Source of the DNA: Patagioenas fasciata
Taxonomy: Eukaryota; Chordata; Aves; Columbiformes; Columbidae
Reading direction: 5' to 3'
DNA length: 64,000 nucleotides
Assembly: GCF_037038585.1 (NCBI RefSeq)
Contig: NC_092520.1
Location: 58,866,501 to 58,930,500, forward strand
Position 1 is the first letter of the stretch. Each line of letters starts with the position of its first letter. Of the stretch, positions 11,951-26,611 are shown one piece after another. The notes below the pieces were generated by a model. It ran no database searches and had not been told where the DNA came from. It saw only the letters and a program-made list of their open reading frames with translations. The position numbers and the translations under genes are program-made.

Positions 11951-14900
11951 GTGTTGACTACAGGTACCACCATACAGAGAGAAAACTGGAAGGACTCCTT
12001 TAACAGATTTGGTTGAGCTTTGTTGGGTTTTTTGTGTGTGTGGTTTTGGGGGTTTGGTTTTGTTTGTTTGTGGGTACTTGTTATGCCCTGTGGCATTTGT
12101 AGTTGGACTAAATTCTGCAAGTTTTTATTCAGGTAAAGCTGCTGAAGCCAGGGAGAGTTTTGTCGTGGATGATTACATGGGTGAATAACAAGAATGCAAG
12201 GTCTGATTAATGATATCCCACTGAAGAGTCCCCTTGCTTCTTGTCCACTTGAGAAAAATCTGGTGTTCCTCTAGAGGAAAGATAAAAATGGATTTAAAGT
12301 TATTTCAAATGAATGACCAATGAGTAGCTGAAGCAACATTACAATTAAGCAATGAGTTTTGCAATGGGAGTTATTTAGAAATTAAGCTTTGAAGAATATT
12401 ATAAGTAACTTGGCCTTATTAGAAAGCATCATATGGAAGCGTCTCTATTGACTTGGAAGCCATGTTAACGCAACGTTTTATTAACAAACCTGGCCTTTTA
12501 TGAGCTTAACTGTACAAATACAAAGGGCAATACAAAGTCTGTTTTGTTAACTGTTGTGCATGCAGTTCAAAAATCTAATGCAAATTGAAGCAGCTCTGTG
12601 CCTGAGTTAGTCCGTAGAATCCTGATGACATTATTGAAACCGTAGTGAAAATGTCAGATTTGTGAACATAAGTTTCTGTGTCACTGCAGTCAGTAGGATT
12701 TTTGCCTTGGACTGTGAGAGATAAAATATTTTATTATTTTCTCAGGTCTTGCTGTGAGACAGCTCTTGTGCATTTAGTATTGTGCCTTTTCTTTCTTTTT
12801 CTTCTTTATTTTTTTAATCTATTGGATGCATTTGGGTACAAAAGGGATAGTCTGAAGCTTCCAGTTTCACCTGGATTTAATCAACATCTGTGTGCTGCAG
12901 TATGCAATATGCTTGAAAGCTCAGCAGGTTTCTGTGAGTAAGAACTGCAGAATTTAATCCTGCTTCACTACTAATATTAATATTTAAAAAATAAATCTAT
13001 TAAGCTCCTACATCTATCATCACATCTTTGTAACAGCTGTCCAGACCTATAAAAGGGCTATAAATTCAGTACTGACCCATCTGCTGTACCTTGCTGTGCA
13101 CCTGCTTCCCAGGCAAGCCTGTGCTGGCTGTCTCTTAAGCAGGAATAAGATGCTGACTTTGCTTTATAAAAGTCTAAAAGGATTACTATCTGGATGCTTA
13201 ACAAACAGAAGACATAGTTAAGTCCTTCCTAGTTCACTGAGGAGGGAGCTGCTGGCAATGTACCCCCTATGATTTCTTTAGGACATCAAAAACAGTTGCT
13301 GGTTTTGCTCTGCAGAAGTGCAGATTGGGCTTTGCTGTCTTTGGGGATATAAAGCAAAGTTTGACTGTTTGAAGGGAGAGTTTTGGCTGGTTATTCATTT
13401 ATATATTTTTTCAATCAGAGGGACACTTGGGTCTTGGCACATTTCCTCAGCTTCACCTACCATACCAGTGTGTTTTGTAGAGGCGAGAAGTCCCAGGAGT
13501 TGGGTTCCGGGGAGGTAGTCAGCCTTGGCAAACCTTTTGTTGTCCTGCTGCCCCTGCAGTCACGCAGTGTGTGTGTAATATGTCAGGAATGGCCCAGGGA
13601 AAGCAGAATTACGTTATCTGGAAAGTACCAGTAATACTTAAAGCTATGAAAGATTTGCCTGGCAGCTTTTGTAAGGCTGTTCAGAAAAGATATTTTGGGA
13701 CGACTGTTAGGGCAAGGTTAGAACTATTCCCTGCCAGCACCACCAAAAAGATGAGGGGTGTCTTCATGCATTTTAAGCCAGTGATGGACCCTGCAATTAC
13801 TCTGTTGTTCTGTCCCCTCCAAAGATGTGGTTCCAGGTGGAGATCTGGGGTCTCAGTATGTGAGCCTAATTGGGGAAGAAAGACAATTATTTTAAAAGCT
13901 GTTCAAGGACCATAATTGCAGAATTTCAGCACAGATGGAGCTCAGAGGAGGGGTTGCCGTGATGTGTAGGAGATGATCATCAAGTGAAATGTGTGCCATG
14001 GGTAACAGTATCCTGCACGGGCTAATCCAGCACTGCAGCGGTAGCAATCTGGAGCAATTACACCTGGTGTTACAAACCTGGTTTTGTGTCCCTTACTCAT
14101 CTTCTCCTCTGTCCCAGAGCTCTAACCTGCCTGTCTGCAGGCTTGTTGTCGCTGGCAGAGGCGCTGCCTTTCTGCTCCCGCGTGCTTGGGTGGCGGAGAG
14201 CAATGCTCACACCTGCATGAATGGAGATGACATCCTCTGTTGTCACTGCTCTGAGTGACACATTTCCACAGGGAAATTACTATTCACATATCTCCACACT
14301 GTGCTGTTGTGTGGATGCTTTTATGTTGTTTCTCTCTGGTCAAATACTGAATTGTATTGGTAAGGTTGCAAGAAGCCTGCTCCAGCTGTTTCATATGGAA
14401 ACAGTTACTGTGGATGCTATACAGTAAACACTTTCCTATGCAGTTATCCATGCATGAGTTATGAAACTTAATTAGAAGAATAATAGTCCTATTTTGGTTT
14501 AATTATCCCCTGTTCAGTAATGCAGCTCTTCTAAAGAGTGTGGTTAATGTTAGTGCCATGTAAGCTGAGCATTTTTTCCTAGCAACAGCTCCCAGCTACA
14601 AAGACTTTAAAAACAAACAAGAACTGAGCTTTAAAATATTAGACTTGTTTAAAATAGCATGTCTTCTTTAGCCCACACCCTTGTCCTAACATTTCAGAGA
14701 CTCCAGACAGTCATCTTGGTTTGATCCACAGCAGCTCAATCTTCAGCAAAGTCTGTCCTAAACATGATCTAGCTAAAATGAAAAAAGCAGGAGCAGAGGC
14801 AAGAGACATTGTCTGTTATGAACAAGACTTGTTGTAATTAGTATGGCTCAACTTTTTGCTAAACATGTAATCACAAATTGCAGAAGTTTGTGTGGTAATG

Positions 14901-17900
14901 CTGCCTTTTAAATATGTTATGCCTGTAATATTAATTACTGTGGGTATATGCTAAGGCAGCTGCACCCTCTTTGACTGCAGTCTCCTATTGTTCCCACGCT
15001 GAGGCGAGCAGTGGGGACATTGCTGATTTATCACTTGGATTTGAATGTGGTCAGTGCCAGACCCTGCACATCCCCATAAGTGAAGCTCCTCCGCGGCTGT
15101 AAGCAGAGGCTTCCTCCTGCATCTGCAGGTATTTTGGGAGGTGGCGAGCAGCCTGGCATTGCCCTCCCATTGCTGACAGACATAATTCTCACCCAGCTGC
15201 TGCTCCTTCAGCTGTGCACTTGCAGAGGTAGCTATCAAAAAAAACACTCGTGACCTTTTTTTTCCTTCAGTACTTGCTGACCAGACCCTGGGAGGTCACG
15301 CAGGAGCTGGGGAGGACACGAGAGCACAGTGAGGTTCACACCTTGCTGATTCTGTGCCAAGTTCACAGGCTGGTGACCGGAGTGGCTGCTCGTGTTCCCC
15401 CAGCAGGGCCTTTTTTTAGGCATTTGTTGGTAACTCACAGTGACTGGAGGAACTGGATGCTCTTCAGGAACCACCCAGATTGGCCTCATGGCAATACATG
15501 GTGCTCTAAATCTTAAACCTGTATTTAAGTGCCATCAACAAAGAATTTCAGTCTCTTAACACTGTGAGCAGACTCATTTCACTGGAAGTCAAGTATGTGC
15601 TGAACATGGATCGTTCAGTGTTGGAGAGAAGCCAAGAGAGCCAGGGAGTGAGGATGGTCCAGACTCATGCCTGGGGCTCTGGGAGCATCCATAATGTTAT
15701 GCTCCCCATGTATAAACTCTTCTGTCCCCATCCCCTTTCTCCAAACTGAAGGGGAAGGGAGTATCTTTCAAGAATTGTTATAGCTATAGAAGTTTCTGAA
15801 ACACCAAATGAAGGATTTTTATTTTTAACCTAAAGGAGTCGCTACTTCTTTCTTTCTGGTGATAACTTTTAATTGGTTCAGCTGAATCTTTGATGCCAGG
15901 GAATTCCTTGGATTATGCATGGTGAATTAAGTTTGAAAACTGGCTAAGGGGGAGCAGAATTTATCCCCTTAAGTTAAATTACTGGTTTTGTGAGAGAGAA
16001 GATAAGTTCACATTTATCCATGGATGTTAAAATTCTCTAGATGTTTATTACCTGTCCCTATGCAAACTGTTAATTTAAAGCTTCCATTTTTGAAACAGCT
16101 GGGGTGGGCTTCAGGGATCTCAGACAAGTTTACCCAAAGCCATTCAAGTGTTGTCTTTGCTCTCCTGTACTGCTCATGCAGTACAGAGCTGACACTGGAA
16201 ACCTTTCATCATCTTGGCACCAAGGTTTCCTTCTATCCGTGCTACTCGTCGCCTGACATGGAATGGCGATGTGGCATTGGGGGTTAATTGGAAGGGAATT
16301 TGTCATCCTTACACCTGCTCACTGAGATAAAATAAGAGATCAGAGCTACATGAATTGCTGTCTCACAATGGAAAGATATGCTCACCTACAAGAGTATTCA
16401 AAAATACTGTGTATTAGCCAAGTGAATCTCTTTGCAGAGTCGGAGAAGACACTGTAAAAAAAAATTAAGTAGGGGGAGATATGCACACTCTCCTCCTTTG
16501 CCTGGGGATGATCCTCATTAATTGCTGTAGTTTAGCCCCACCTTTTTATAGTTCCAGTGCAGGTCAAGATTTCTCTCACTGTCTGCCCTCCCTGCCCTTT
16601 TACTGTTGTTCACAGAATCACAGCAGAGTTTGTTCTCACCTGAGAAGGCTGACAGATGAAGCCTGTGTATTCCAATATAAATTTTATCAGAATTATTCAG
16701 GCTCCCAGGACACATGGTACAACTCTGCAAAATCTATGCTGATAGTAAAAAAGAATTTCCAACCACTGAGTATTGAAATAAAATTCACAAATCTCTCTTG
16801 GAGAGGCTGGGTTGGCAATAAAAACACACAGAAGCCTAGAGGTGCAGCTCTAACAGGTAAGAAAGCACAGGGGGGTCAGCAATGGGTGCTGTTAGCATCA
16901 GAGGGCACAGCTTGTGTCACTTTGCCAGGGTTACCAGGTCAGAGAACTGCTGGAAAAAAATAGAAGCTTCAGCATTGCCTCCAATGTGCTTTTTCAAGGC
17001 AGAAGGCAGCGCATAGTGCAAAATAGGCACAGAGCAAATCGGTGCTGCCCTGCAAGCCAGTGGTCAGGCCAACACAGCCAGCAGATGTGATTGAAGTCTT
17101 GTGAACAGCACCAGTGCAGACTTGGGCTCTTCCCCACTCAGGGACACCAGAATGGCCCTGGCCATACTAACAGCCTCCTCCAAACCATCTTCAATACACT
17201 ATGGGCAGGATGCAATGGCCTAAATACAGGTGCCCAAAGCCCTGTGAGACACCTTGTCATGTCCTGAAGTAACTGCTTGGGGCTGATGGAGAAGACATGG
17301 CACTGCTGGGAGACCCTCACCCTCCTGCAGTGGTAGCTGGAGTCCAGGTGGGGTACCCAAGATTGTAGTAGATACCCATATTTAGGCCTCTTAATCCCAC
17401 TGGAGAAGGAGATTCAATTCCAGATGAGAGCACCTAAATACAGGCATCAACATGAGAGTTCAGTTCACTCCTATCCATGGAGATAAATTCTGTATAACTG
17501 ATGAATCTAGAAGTAATTAATCTCTCTAAAATCCAGGATTCAGTTGCCTAAAAGCAGGCGTCTAATGCTATTTTAGGTGTCATGGAGTATCCTGGTTGGC
17601 ATCCAGTTGCTACACCAAAAAGAACATGGTCTTCCTCTGTCTTGCGTCATGTCTGCCAGCCCTGTGCAGATGTCTCATCTGCCCTGGAGTATCAAATGGC
17701 ATCAGGAGCCAATGTTAAGGGAACTGAAGACTACCCATCCTGGTAGGGCATCTGAATCACCCTCCAGGCTCCTTTGACTCAACCAGCTCTCTGATGATTA
17801 TAATAGGAGCCAAGATACTAAATTTGAAGAGAACACAAAAGCCTAACTACCCAAAATAAAGCTATCTCATGGTAAAAAAAAAATCACAGGAGTTGGGACA

Positions 17901-18182
17901 CTGAAAGCCCCTTTTTATATGCAGTTAGATGATTTATGGGTGCAACTGTGTGTGCCACCTTTCTCTTGCCTCCCAAAATGGCAGTCCAGCTTACATGCTG
18001 ATGGTTATTTTTAATTCAGTTTTCCACAGTCCCTCCTGTTGTAACTGTACCCGTGCTATGAAGAGGTTTGAGCATCCCTTGCTACCTAGAGAAGGGTGCC
18101 ATAGCATGCATTCAGCCAGGCAGTCAGCAGCAAAGTAAGACGTGAGGCAAAGACTTAAACTTGGGTCTTTCACTTGCAAGGT
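11951..18182. other. Intergenic sequence without recognised genes
   Basis: No recognisable gene. Open frames up to about 115 codons occur (for example near 13.6-13.9 kb) but have no family motifs and no convincing exon borders. A degraded segment at 17.2-17.6 kb repeats a CCTAAATACAGG-like motif and is listed separately. Confidence 0.6.
17215..17600. repeat. Degraded repeat with recurring CCTAAATACAGG motif
   Basis: The motif CCTAAATACAGG occurs near 17,219 and 17,433. A variant, CCTAAAAGCAGG, occurs at 17,547, and inverted forms lie near 17,383 and 17,572. The pattern suggests an old interspersed repeat, possibly from an avian LTR family, but the boundaries are not visible and I cannot name it. 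Confidence 0.35.
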
Positions 18183-18801
18183 CGTCATGGTTTAACCTGA
18201 GCTAGCAATACAACCGTGATAGCCGCTCACTCGCTCCCCACCACCTCCACCCCCCAAATAGGGAGAGAATTGAAAGGGAAGGGAGAAACTTGGATTAAGA
18301 TAAACACAGTTTAATAAAATAACAAAGTGCTAGTAAATATATATATAAAATAGAAATAGAATATGAAATAAAAAATACTTAATACAATTCCTCATGGACT
18401 CTGTCCACACCAAGCAGCCAGTCCCAGGAAACAGCACCTGCTCCCAAAGCTGATCCAGGAGAGAGGAAAGTATCTCTGAGAGCGAAAAGAAGAGCCAGAA
18501 AGAGAGAGAGACTAGAAGATCCCAACTGTCTTTAAATATGAATCATGACGTTATTGAGATGGAATACTCTCATTGATCAGTCTGGATGTCAGTCAAGCCC
18601 TGCCCCATCCATGCCCCACTTCCCTGATCGCTCAGAATGTCCTTGGCTCTCAGACCAGAGCAATTAAAAACTTTAACTCTCTCCCGGGGCGTTACCTTCT
18701 TCTTCTCAAACTAAGTCCAAATAATGACCGTGCTAGCTATGAAAAAGAAAGGTTTATAACTGCATGAAGAAAATTAACTCATTTTCAGCCAAACCAGCAC
18801 A
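18183..18801. mobile_element. Solo LTR, avian ERVL type
   Basis: The segment starts CGTCATGGTTTAACC and ends ACCAGCACA, which matches the ends of the very common avian ERVL-type LTR (usually starting TGTCATGG), with the first T changed to C. It is flanked by a perfect 5-bp duplication, AAGGT, at 18,178-18,182 and 18,802-18,806, as expected for an ERV insertion. No internal coding region or second LTR is present, so the provirus has been reduced to one LTR by recombination. The transcriptional direction is not certain. Confidence 0.85.
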
Positions 18802-18806
18802 AAGGT

Positions 18807-21800
18807 GGAATAGATGGGAAAGCATCTCTTTGGGAAATCCACCAGGTCTTGTGCTTGGACAAAGCATTTGGATTTGACTAATTGTAACTATGGCCAGCAG
18901 CTGATGAAATGGAGATTCTACCATGGAAACAGAGCTACAGGCAGCTTAGGACTTAGCTGCCCAAGTGGGGCTTACAATTGCCAGTTGTGATTTAGACTTT
19001 TTCCTATCTTTGTCAACCCTTAGGAGAACTAACAGGTAAAATGGGATGGAAAGTATGTCCTCTCAATCAGTAAGCTGAAAAGGATTCTTTTCCCAGAAGG
19101 AAAATATTCTCTTTTCTCCAATCTTCTCTTCTTGGGGAAGATATCTAGGTAAACTTAGAAAGGTTTATGAGCTACAGAAAAACCTGTGTAGTTAGTATAA
19201 TTTCTTTTTAATTTTGACTGCTAACTAGAAGCCATCCATGTAGTAGTCTAACTGTCGTGTAGCATAATTTCCTAAAAGTCAGAAAATTGGGTTGCAATTG
19301 CTTGTAGAAGGCCATCCTTACAGCCTAATGCAGGAGTAACTATACCTAAACCATTCCTGGCAGAAGTTTGTTTGTTCTTCAAGATCACCAGAGAGATGCA
19401 GGCTTCATTTTTCTGAGGCTTGTGATGAACAGCAGATTGCAGATGAAGGGCCATCTGAGGGTGAGAGCAGGTTTGCGTGGTTTGTTTTTGTACAGCCTCA
19501 GGTTGAAGCTCCAAATCAGACGATCATTCAGCAGTAGCACAGTCATTAAGGACATTCCAAATCCCATTAAATCCAATAAGATTAAACTGAAAAATATATG
19601 TGAGCACTTTGCTGAATGACAACTGCAAATGTGTGTGAACGTGAGGTGGGATTACTTGCCACTTCACCATATCACTCGATGCCTTGCTAGACTGAAACTT
19701 ACACAGCAAGAGGCTACTCCGACCCCTTAAGAGCCAACAAGTTTGACAGAGAACAGTAGGTGTTGAGTGTCCTCCAAGTTAAACTGTGCTTCTTAGCAAG
19801 ATTACAGGGAAAAAGCTAATTTAAAAAGAATTAATAGCATAGGTAGACAGATACAGTACTCCTACCCCCTCTAAATTTCAAAAGTATTTCTAAACTGAAA
19901 AGTTGATGTCACTCATTGGTGCAACATCTATTCTGACAGAGGAACACATAGAAGGAAACTTCTCTTTGGCACATTGTTTATTTATTTATTTATTATTTTT
20001 TTCCTTTTCCAAACTACATCACTCTGAAGACCGGGCAAGAATGTACTCACTTTTGAAACCTGGAATGAGATCCTGCAAACAGAGCTATATCCAGCAAAGT
20101 TTTATAGACTCAGAATTATCTCCAGCATCTGTGCAGGAAACGTGAGAAAGGACATTCTCCCTCTGAGGTTTACGATGTTGCTAATGAGGGTAAGGTTGCC
20201 TCCACTCCCTCTTGTCAACTCCCCTATGCACACACAAGCTATTCCATCATTTCAAGCTGTGCCCTTCAACACCAAACTGCTAAGTGTTTTTTTTCTAAAG
20301 GCTACCATCTAATGGGTTGGATGTGCTGAGTACACTTGGAAATGCAAGAAGACTTGTCTCAGAGCGTTCTCTGCGGCATCGGCCACACTTCTCTATAAAG
20401 CCAGCTCACTGTTTTGTGTGTTGTCCAGCTGTAAAAAACATTTCTGAAACATTTCTCTGCCACACTACTGATGGGAGAATTTGGGACCAGCTAGTCATTG
20501 CCTTAGTCCTTGGTAACAAAATGAATCTTCAAAGAATGACACTGGCATGACTATCCTGAGCATTGTAGCACAGCTCTTTTCACCCAGCTGCTATCCAGGA
20601 CCAGGACAGCAATAGCCAGAGGCACCAGAGTCAACTGGAAGCAGCCAAAGCAGCAGAGAATTTCTTAAAAACAAACAAGCAGACAAAACTTCGCATTTTC
20701 TTTTTTTTTTTTTTTTTAATGTTTGACCAAAAAATATAGTCTCAGTTGAAGAGGACAACTCCTGCAAATGTACTACTTAGCTTACAGTGTTTTAAAGTTT
20801 TACTTCTGCACTTCTAGATTAATATCTGGCTATGCTGCTCTGAATAGAAGACTTGCTTCTATGCTCAGAAGCTCCTTTAATAAGGATCTTTGATTTGTTG
20901 GTTTCGAATTACAGCTCAAAAAACATCAAAATTCTTATTTGCTACTACTATATAATAAACAAAAGAGGAAAAACATGCATACAGCTAAGCTTGTCCTATG
21001 TAATACTTATCTTTTTCTTTAAATTCACCAGTGAGCAGTTGTGACCTATTATATAGTAGAATGCCATGCCAGTGTTTGCTAATCACTCTTCCTAACAGTA
21101 ACAGATACCCGAGATGGTCCAACAAAGTGTAAGTCAATCTTAAGGTTCAGTGCAAAGCAATATCCTGAAAGAAAAATGACTTGGGTGGTTTGTGATCAGC
21201 AACTTGAATTACAGCCTTGGTACTCTGAAGATCACACCGTTTCATTTAAGAAGCATGACCACATGTTTGTCAAGTGAGGACTGGTTTTTTATTTCATTGC
21301 AGAAGCCAAGTTAGAAATCATAAAGATAGCGTGATAGCAACAACCTGCCTCATCCAGAGGAGGAAAAATCAGACACTAACTGTTAAGAGGGAAATAATTA
21401 TATATATGTATATAATGGATAGACTAATTATAACATTGGTCTGATGTTTAATAAGAGAGCTTCTGTGCTTGTTCCATTGTTCTGATCTCTGAATGCAAAC
21501 ATGATAGTCATTTTTTTTTTTTCCATCATAAGTACCAATTCTTACCAAATTACTGAAAACACTTCAATGACTGGTGTCCTGTGTCTCCAGAAGGTCCTTT
21601 TGATATAATCTGGGCTCCAGAGCATTGCTCAAAGGTGAGACAGAAGAGAAGCAAAGGCCAGGGTCTGCCTCACTTTGTGTCCCCATTGGTGACATGAAGG
21701 ACGAGGCTGTGATCCTGCAGGCTCTGCCCGTGCTGCTGGAGCTGACTTGCCTGAGGATGTGGGGATGACCTAAACAGTGCCCAGTGCCTAAAGGGAGAAC

Positions 21801-24800
21801 CTGCTCCAGTTATTATTCTGGAGGAGTTCAGTAATTTCTGACGTGCAGTCCTCAAGGCATAATTAGCTCAGGCTGAGTTTCCAATGAGTCCTGAGACCCT
21901 CCTGAGTCAAGCATCACAACATCAATCACTGGATCCTAGATCTGACCTACTCAGCGCTCCGGGACAGCCTGCTTGGGCACCCAAGCTGGTTCCCAGGAAC
22001 TCTCCAGGAGGGGGACCACCAGCAAGCCAAGGCTCATGGGGAGCTTGACACTGTAGCACCCACCTGCTCACCTGTCAGCGTATCGAGAAGTAGCTACCCT
22101 TGGTGCAGCCAGCTGGCAGATCACCCTCACTGAAAGCAGGACATCTTGTGGTGAAGGAGAGAGAAGAGGAACCACATTCTTGCTTCCAAGCACCATCTCA
22201 TGCTGGCATGGAGGCTCCCATCCTGCCAAGAGTCCTGTGGCTGACTCATTTAAATGAATTTAGTGGGGTACTCACCAGGAATGAAGCCTGTGTTCTGAGG
22301 GCTTGTTTTCAACAGGAGAGCTGCAGCCGCCCCTTCTCTGTCTCTTCAAATACCATTTTTTAGTATTGAAATAGCTATCATCCTGCTTTATCCTTGGAAG
22401 AAGGACATCCTGTGTAATTATGGGCTGGAAAAAGGTTGTGCAGCTACAGACATATGTGATGGAGCTAGTTATATATGGAGTTGGACTCGATGATCCTTGT
22501 GGGTCCCCTCCAACTGAGGACATTCTATGATTCAATGATGATGATTCTCCAGCCAGATTTGGGAGTACCTGGATCCAGCACACTTGCATTGTACATGGAA
22601 AGCAATAGAGATGTTGAGAGGTCACCTCACTCATTTTTTCTTCATCCTCCTTCTTACCCCTGCTGTGTTTCCAGGATGCTCTCCTTACTTCTTGGCTAGA
22701 AAAGTCACTGGCAGTTTTACATGAGCAAAGACTCCATTCACAGAAATAGGAGCTTTTCTAATCTTGGCCTGCTTTAAAGACCTGCATTTAGACCTCTGAC
22801 CACGTGCCTAATTAGTTGTTGTGGTTATTATGGTAGTTCTAGTTCAAGAGGACAGTGACTAACTCAGGCTGCCTTTTCAGCTGGGCTGCTGGATCATGGG
22901 GAGAAGTAGTCACACTACCTCCCCCAGGCACCTCAGTCAGGTGGCTTGAGAATGCAGGAACCAGGATTATTGGTTCCTGATGGAAAGCTATGACTAATAA
23001 CCAGTCAAATGTAATTTAAACACACCTAAGAAGTGCACAAGTGCACTACTTATTGCATCTACACTACAATGTAACATGGCCTCAGCAGACCGGAGACTCT
23101 GGCCCTTCCAAGCCTGCTGAACTCATACCTAAGCAACTGCGTTATTTATTTTCACCTTTCTACTGTCAGTTACTTTCTCTTCTCGAGCAGTGTTGAATTT
23201 TCAAGAGAAGGGACCATGTCAGTTTGCCTCTAAAGCATTCAGCATAGTGAGGTTTCCGTGGCCAGCTGTCCTTTCGTCTCATCCAGTTGCAGATGTCTTG
23301 TCTGGACGGGGATTTCGCCTCCTCCTTCAGGTACAAGGAAGGAGAATGGAGAGGTGGTTAATCCTTTGAATTATAGACTTTAATATACACACACTGTAAC
23401 TTCTCTGATTCAAAGCCACCTAGAGCAATGGGACACGTTTGTGCTGGAATGGAAACACAATCTTGTTTGTTAGAATAAAGTTCACTATACAAACCAGGCT
23501 TCCTAATTCAACAATTTTATTTCACTAAGAAAGGACCCCAAATTCTAATTCAATAAAGTTCATGGTGACACAGGTCTAGCTCGTCACTTGGACATGTGTA
23601 GCTCTAAGCATCAAATAATGCATGGCATGCTCAAGTTATGGATGTGCTTAAGAGCTTGTGTTTGACGTTGGTCCTCAGCAGCAAACTCCTTTGGATCTGA
23701 CGTGGATGTGATGTAGTTTTAAGTAGTCCCTTCTTTGGTTAAATATGGCCTGGAAAGCAGCTGTTTAATAAGCTGCAGATGCATTTAGGGGTCTTCATAT
23801 TTAAAATTAATTCTTATTTTAAAAGAGCCTGGGGGTGTTTATTTCTATCAGAAGGTGCAACTCTTCACAAGTAATTATTCTTGTCTTCTGCAGTTTCCCA
23901 GCTTCCCTCAGCAGCTTTTCCAAAAATCCTTTGATTTTACTGTATAGGAGGATCCTGAAAGTTTTGGGAATAACGTGTTCCCTTATCTCAATGCACTTCA
24001 GAGGTATTACCCTACTGGAACAGCCCTGATACCCCATTCAACGCTCCTGACTATACGTACACCTAAGATAAATTAAGTTTAGATTGAAATCCATACGTGT
24101 GTACATGGACTCCACACATACATGCGTACACACATTTCTTTTAAAAAATCCCTCACAAAGCCTTTGACATGCACCTATTTAAAAAAGCGCAGTGAGCTTT
24201 TTGAACCCAGGTGAACACATTTCACTTCAAGCACCCCTGAACACATCTGGATCTTTACCTGCAGCTGTATCCCTGCAGCACTGAGAAATACAACAAAGCT
24301 GGACACCTGACACGGCCAAGCACCGTCAGGCCAGCACTCCCCTGATTTTGCTCCCAACATTTCCAAGGAAAGAGGAAATACCCTGGCATGGTCCTTCCCT
24401 GGGAAACTGAAACCTGCAGTCAGAAGCACACGCTCCAGCCCCGCCGCTGCCTCACCTGCCGCTCCGCCAGGATGGTGCCAGAGCGTAGCTTCTGATATCT
24501 GTCATAGTGTCAGAGGGGTTAACACCCGATTACAGGAAAAAATAAGCTCTGCCACCAAGGGAAAAACTGATGCTGCCTTTCTGGTGTCCTACAAGATTTA
24601 TCTCCTTGAAGAGAGGGCTTTTTTCCCAAGTGTGAAATAAATAAAATTACTGTGAGATATGCTTCCATTAAATTGAAAACAACGGGTTCTTTAAATGTGT
24701 AGATATTCTTCCAAAGTACAAGAGATATTATACACAGAAAGATTTTGCTAGTATATGAGAATTAAACTGTCTAGCATTATCAAAAACTGAAGATATCTTG

Positions 24801-26611
24801 ATCAACATCTGAGACCTCACCAAGTTTTGGAAACATAATTTACTTTTCTCCATTTTTATTCTGTTAATTTGACATGTCCATTGGCATGGGTTTTTTATGC
24901 TTGCAGTTTCCAGGGTCTGTGGTGAGCTGTTATGTGAGTTATAAAGGCTGATGCAAAGAATGGCACCAGACATCACCCTCTGTAGATGAGTATTGAGGAA
25001 CCCCTGGCTCTGCAGGGATTAGGTTACTAGTGAGTGAGAAGGCCTTCATGGTCAAAAATACCCTGGGGACAGTCCACTTCCCAACTTTCCATAATAAGCA
25101 ACAATGAAAGAAAATCAGCCGTGTGTACCCACAGACGTAGCTGCTCTCTTCCCTCTCTCACACAGATTTGGGGTGTCTCTGCCCCAATGAGCTGGGGTTC
25201 CTCCCAGGAGGAACTGGGAGACACATCGTGTCTTGAGACACAATCCCCTGGGGTGACAGAGGCTGAGCTGTCCCTTTGCAGCTACAGCAATGAGATGGTG
25301 AAGTGCCACTCCTGGGACCAGGCTGTTCGACTGCTCCGACTACTCCTCTCATCCCACAGCGTGCTGATGCGGAAAACAGTGTGGGCAGGAAAACAACCCT
25401 CTATGGGCAAAACTAGGAAGAATTTTCTCCATCTTTTTGCTTATTCAGTTCCCTGAGTGCAGCAAGACTTTCTACAGGAGCATCATAAAGCAACTCATTG
25501 AAGGAACACAGGAGAGAGAAGGAAGAGGACCAGGCAGACAATGATGGGGAAGCAGAAAAGTTAAAGGGAGTGTAACCTCGTATGTCCACCTTCCCATGGG
25601 ATGTGGACATCTTGTCTCACAGCAGGGGCTGAACCACATCTTTGTAACTTCCAGCAGTCAGAAGAAAATGGAAAGAATATGAACCTTTGAAGACTTTCTT
25701 CACAGCAGGAAGTCCAGCCCTGCTCACAGCCTCTCCATGAACTTGCTGCTCAGTCCCCAGCAGGGTACAGGCAGAGCGATCTCCCTCTCTGGTGACTGAA
25801 ACAAAGAGAAAACTAGCCATTACCTCTTCTCCCACAGCCTGACCCGGTGGCATGCTGGGGATGTCTCCTGCCACCAAGAGGATTGTCACCTCTTCCAGAC
25901 CAACCAGCAACTTGGGGTGCCGAGGACAAGATGGTGGTGCTCACTTGCCCAGAAAACAAGAGTCAAGCCAGGGAATGGGAGCTATGGGACACGATCCAAT
26001 CGGGCTTTTGCAGGTACCTCTCCACAGCCTGGGGCGATACCCAAGCACAGCAGTGATGGAGGTCAACTCATGCATTTGGCAACCTTCTCCACAACCATTC
26101 CTGGCACTGCCTTCCTTGCCCTTCCTGCAGGCACCTGGCAATTTATTGATTGTTCCTGGTGTCATTTCAAACTCCACCACTCTGCTAGGCCAGAAAGCCT
26201 CAAAATTACTGTTTGGGACATGGTGACAGGAGGGTGGGAGGCTCCTCCAGAGACAGACATTGCAAGCAGTTAGGGAAGTGGGCCCTGAGAAGAGCTTTGT
26301 GCTCCCCCCAGACCACTCCTGTCTCAAACACAGCTTCAAACATGATATTGTATCAGCAGAGCAAACACTCTGACCTGCTTACCTCTTGGTCACAGAGCTG
26401 CCTACTAATGCTATGTAGATCAAGTATGGCCTGAGGAGCATATCTAAAAAATTATGTTCCCCGGGGGACACTGATCTTGCAGCATCTGAATGCTGAAGGC
26501 GAAGAGGATGCTGCTGCTGACTCCCGCAGCCCTGCCCAGACACAGACATTTTCTGAGGTCACTTGTAAGCCCTGCGGCACACATGAGGATGTGCTGCCCT
26601 CACCTCTGTGT
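18807..26611. other. Intergenic sequence without recognised genes
   Basis: Mostly AT-rich, with a more GC-rich patch at 25.0-26.4 kb where several overlapping open frames occur on both strands. None has a recognisable domain or conserved exon border. A short CR1 tail at 22.48 kb is listed separately. Confidence 0.55.
22478..22537 (+). mobile_element. CR1 LINE, 3'-tail fragment
   Basis: The text GAGTTGGACTCGATGATCC followed by GGGTCCCCTCCAACTGAG and CATTCTATGATTCAATGAT is the standard CR1 3' end in plus orientation. Only about 60 bases are present. Confidence 0.8.

Noticed and set aside
13571-13915. 114-codon plus-strand frame
   Set aside because: No recognisable domain; it overlaps another frame and lacks splice or promoter support.
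25034-26339. Cluster of overlapping frames up to 140 codons on both strands
   Set aside because: Frames overlap on opposite strands, none has a recognisable domain, and no exon borders give a consistent model. Local higher GC explains them.
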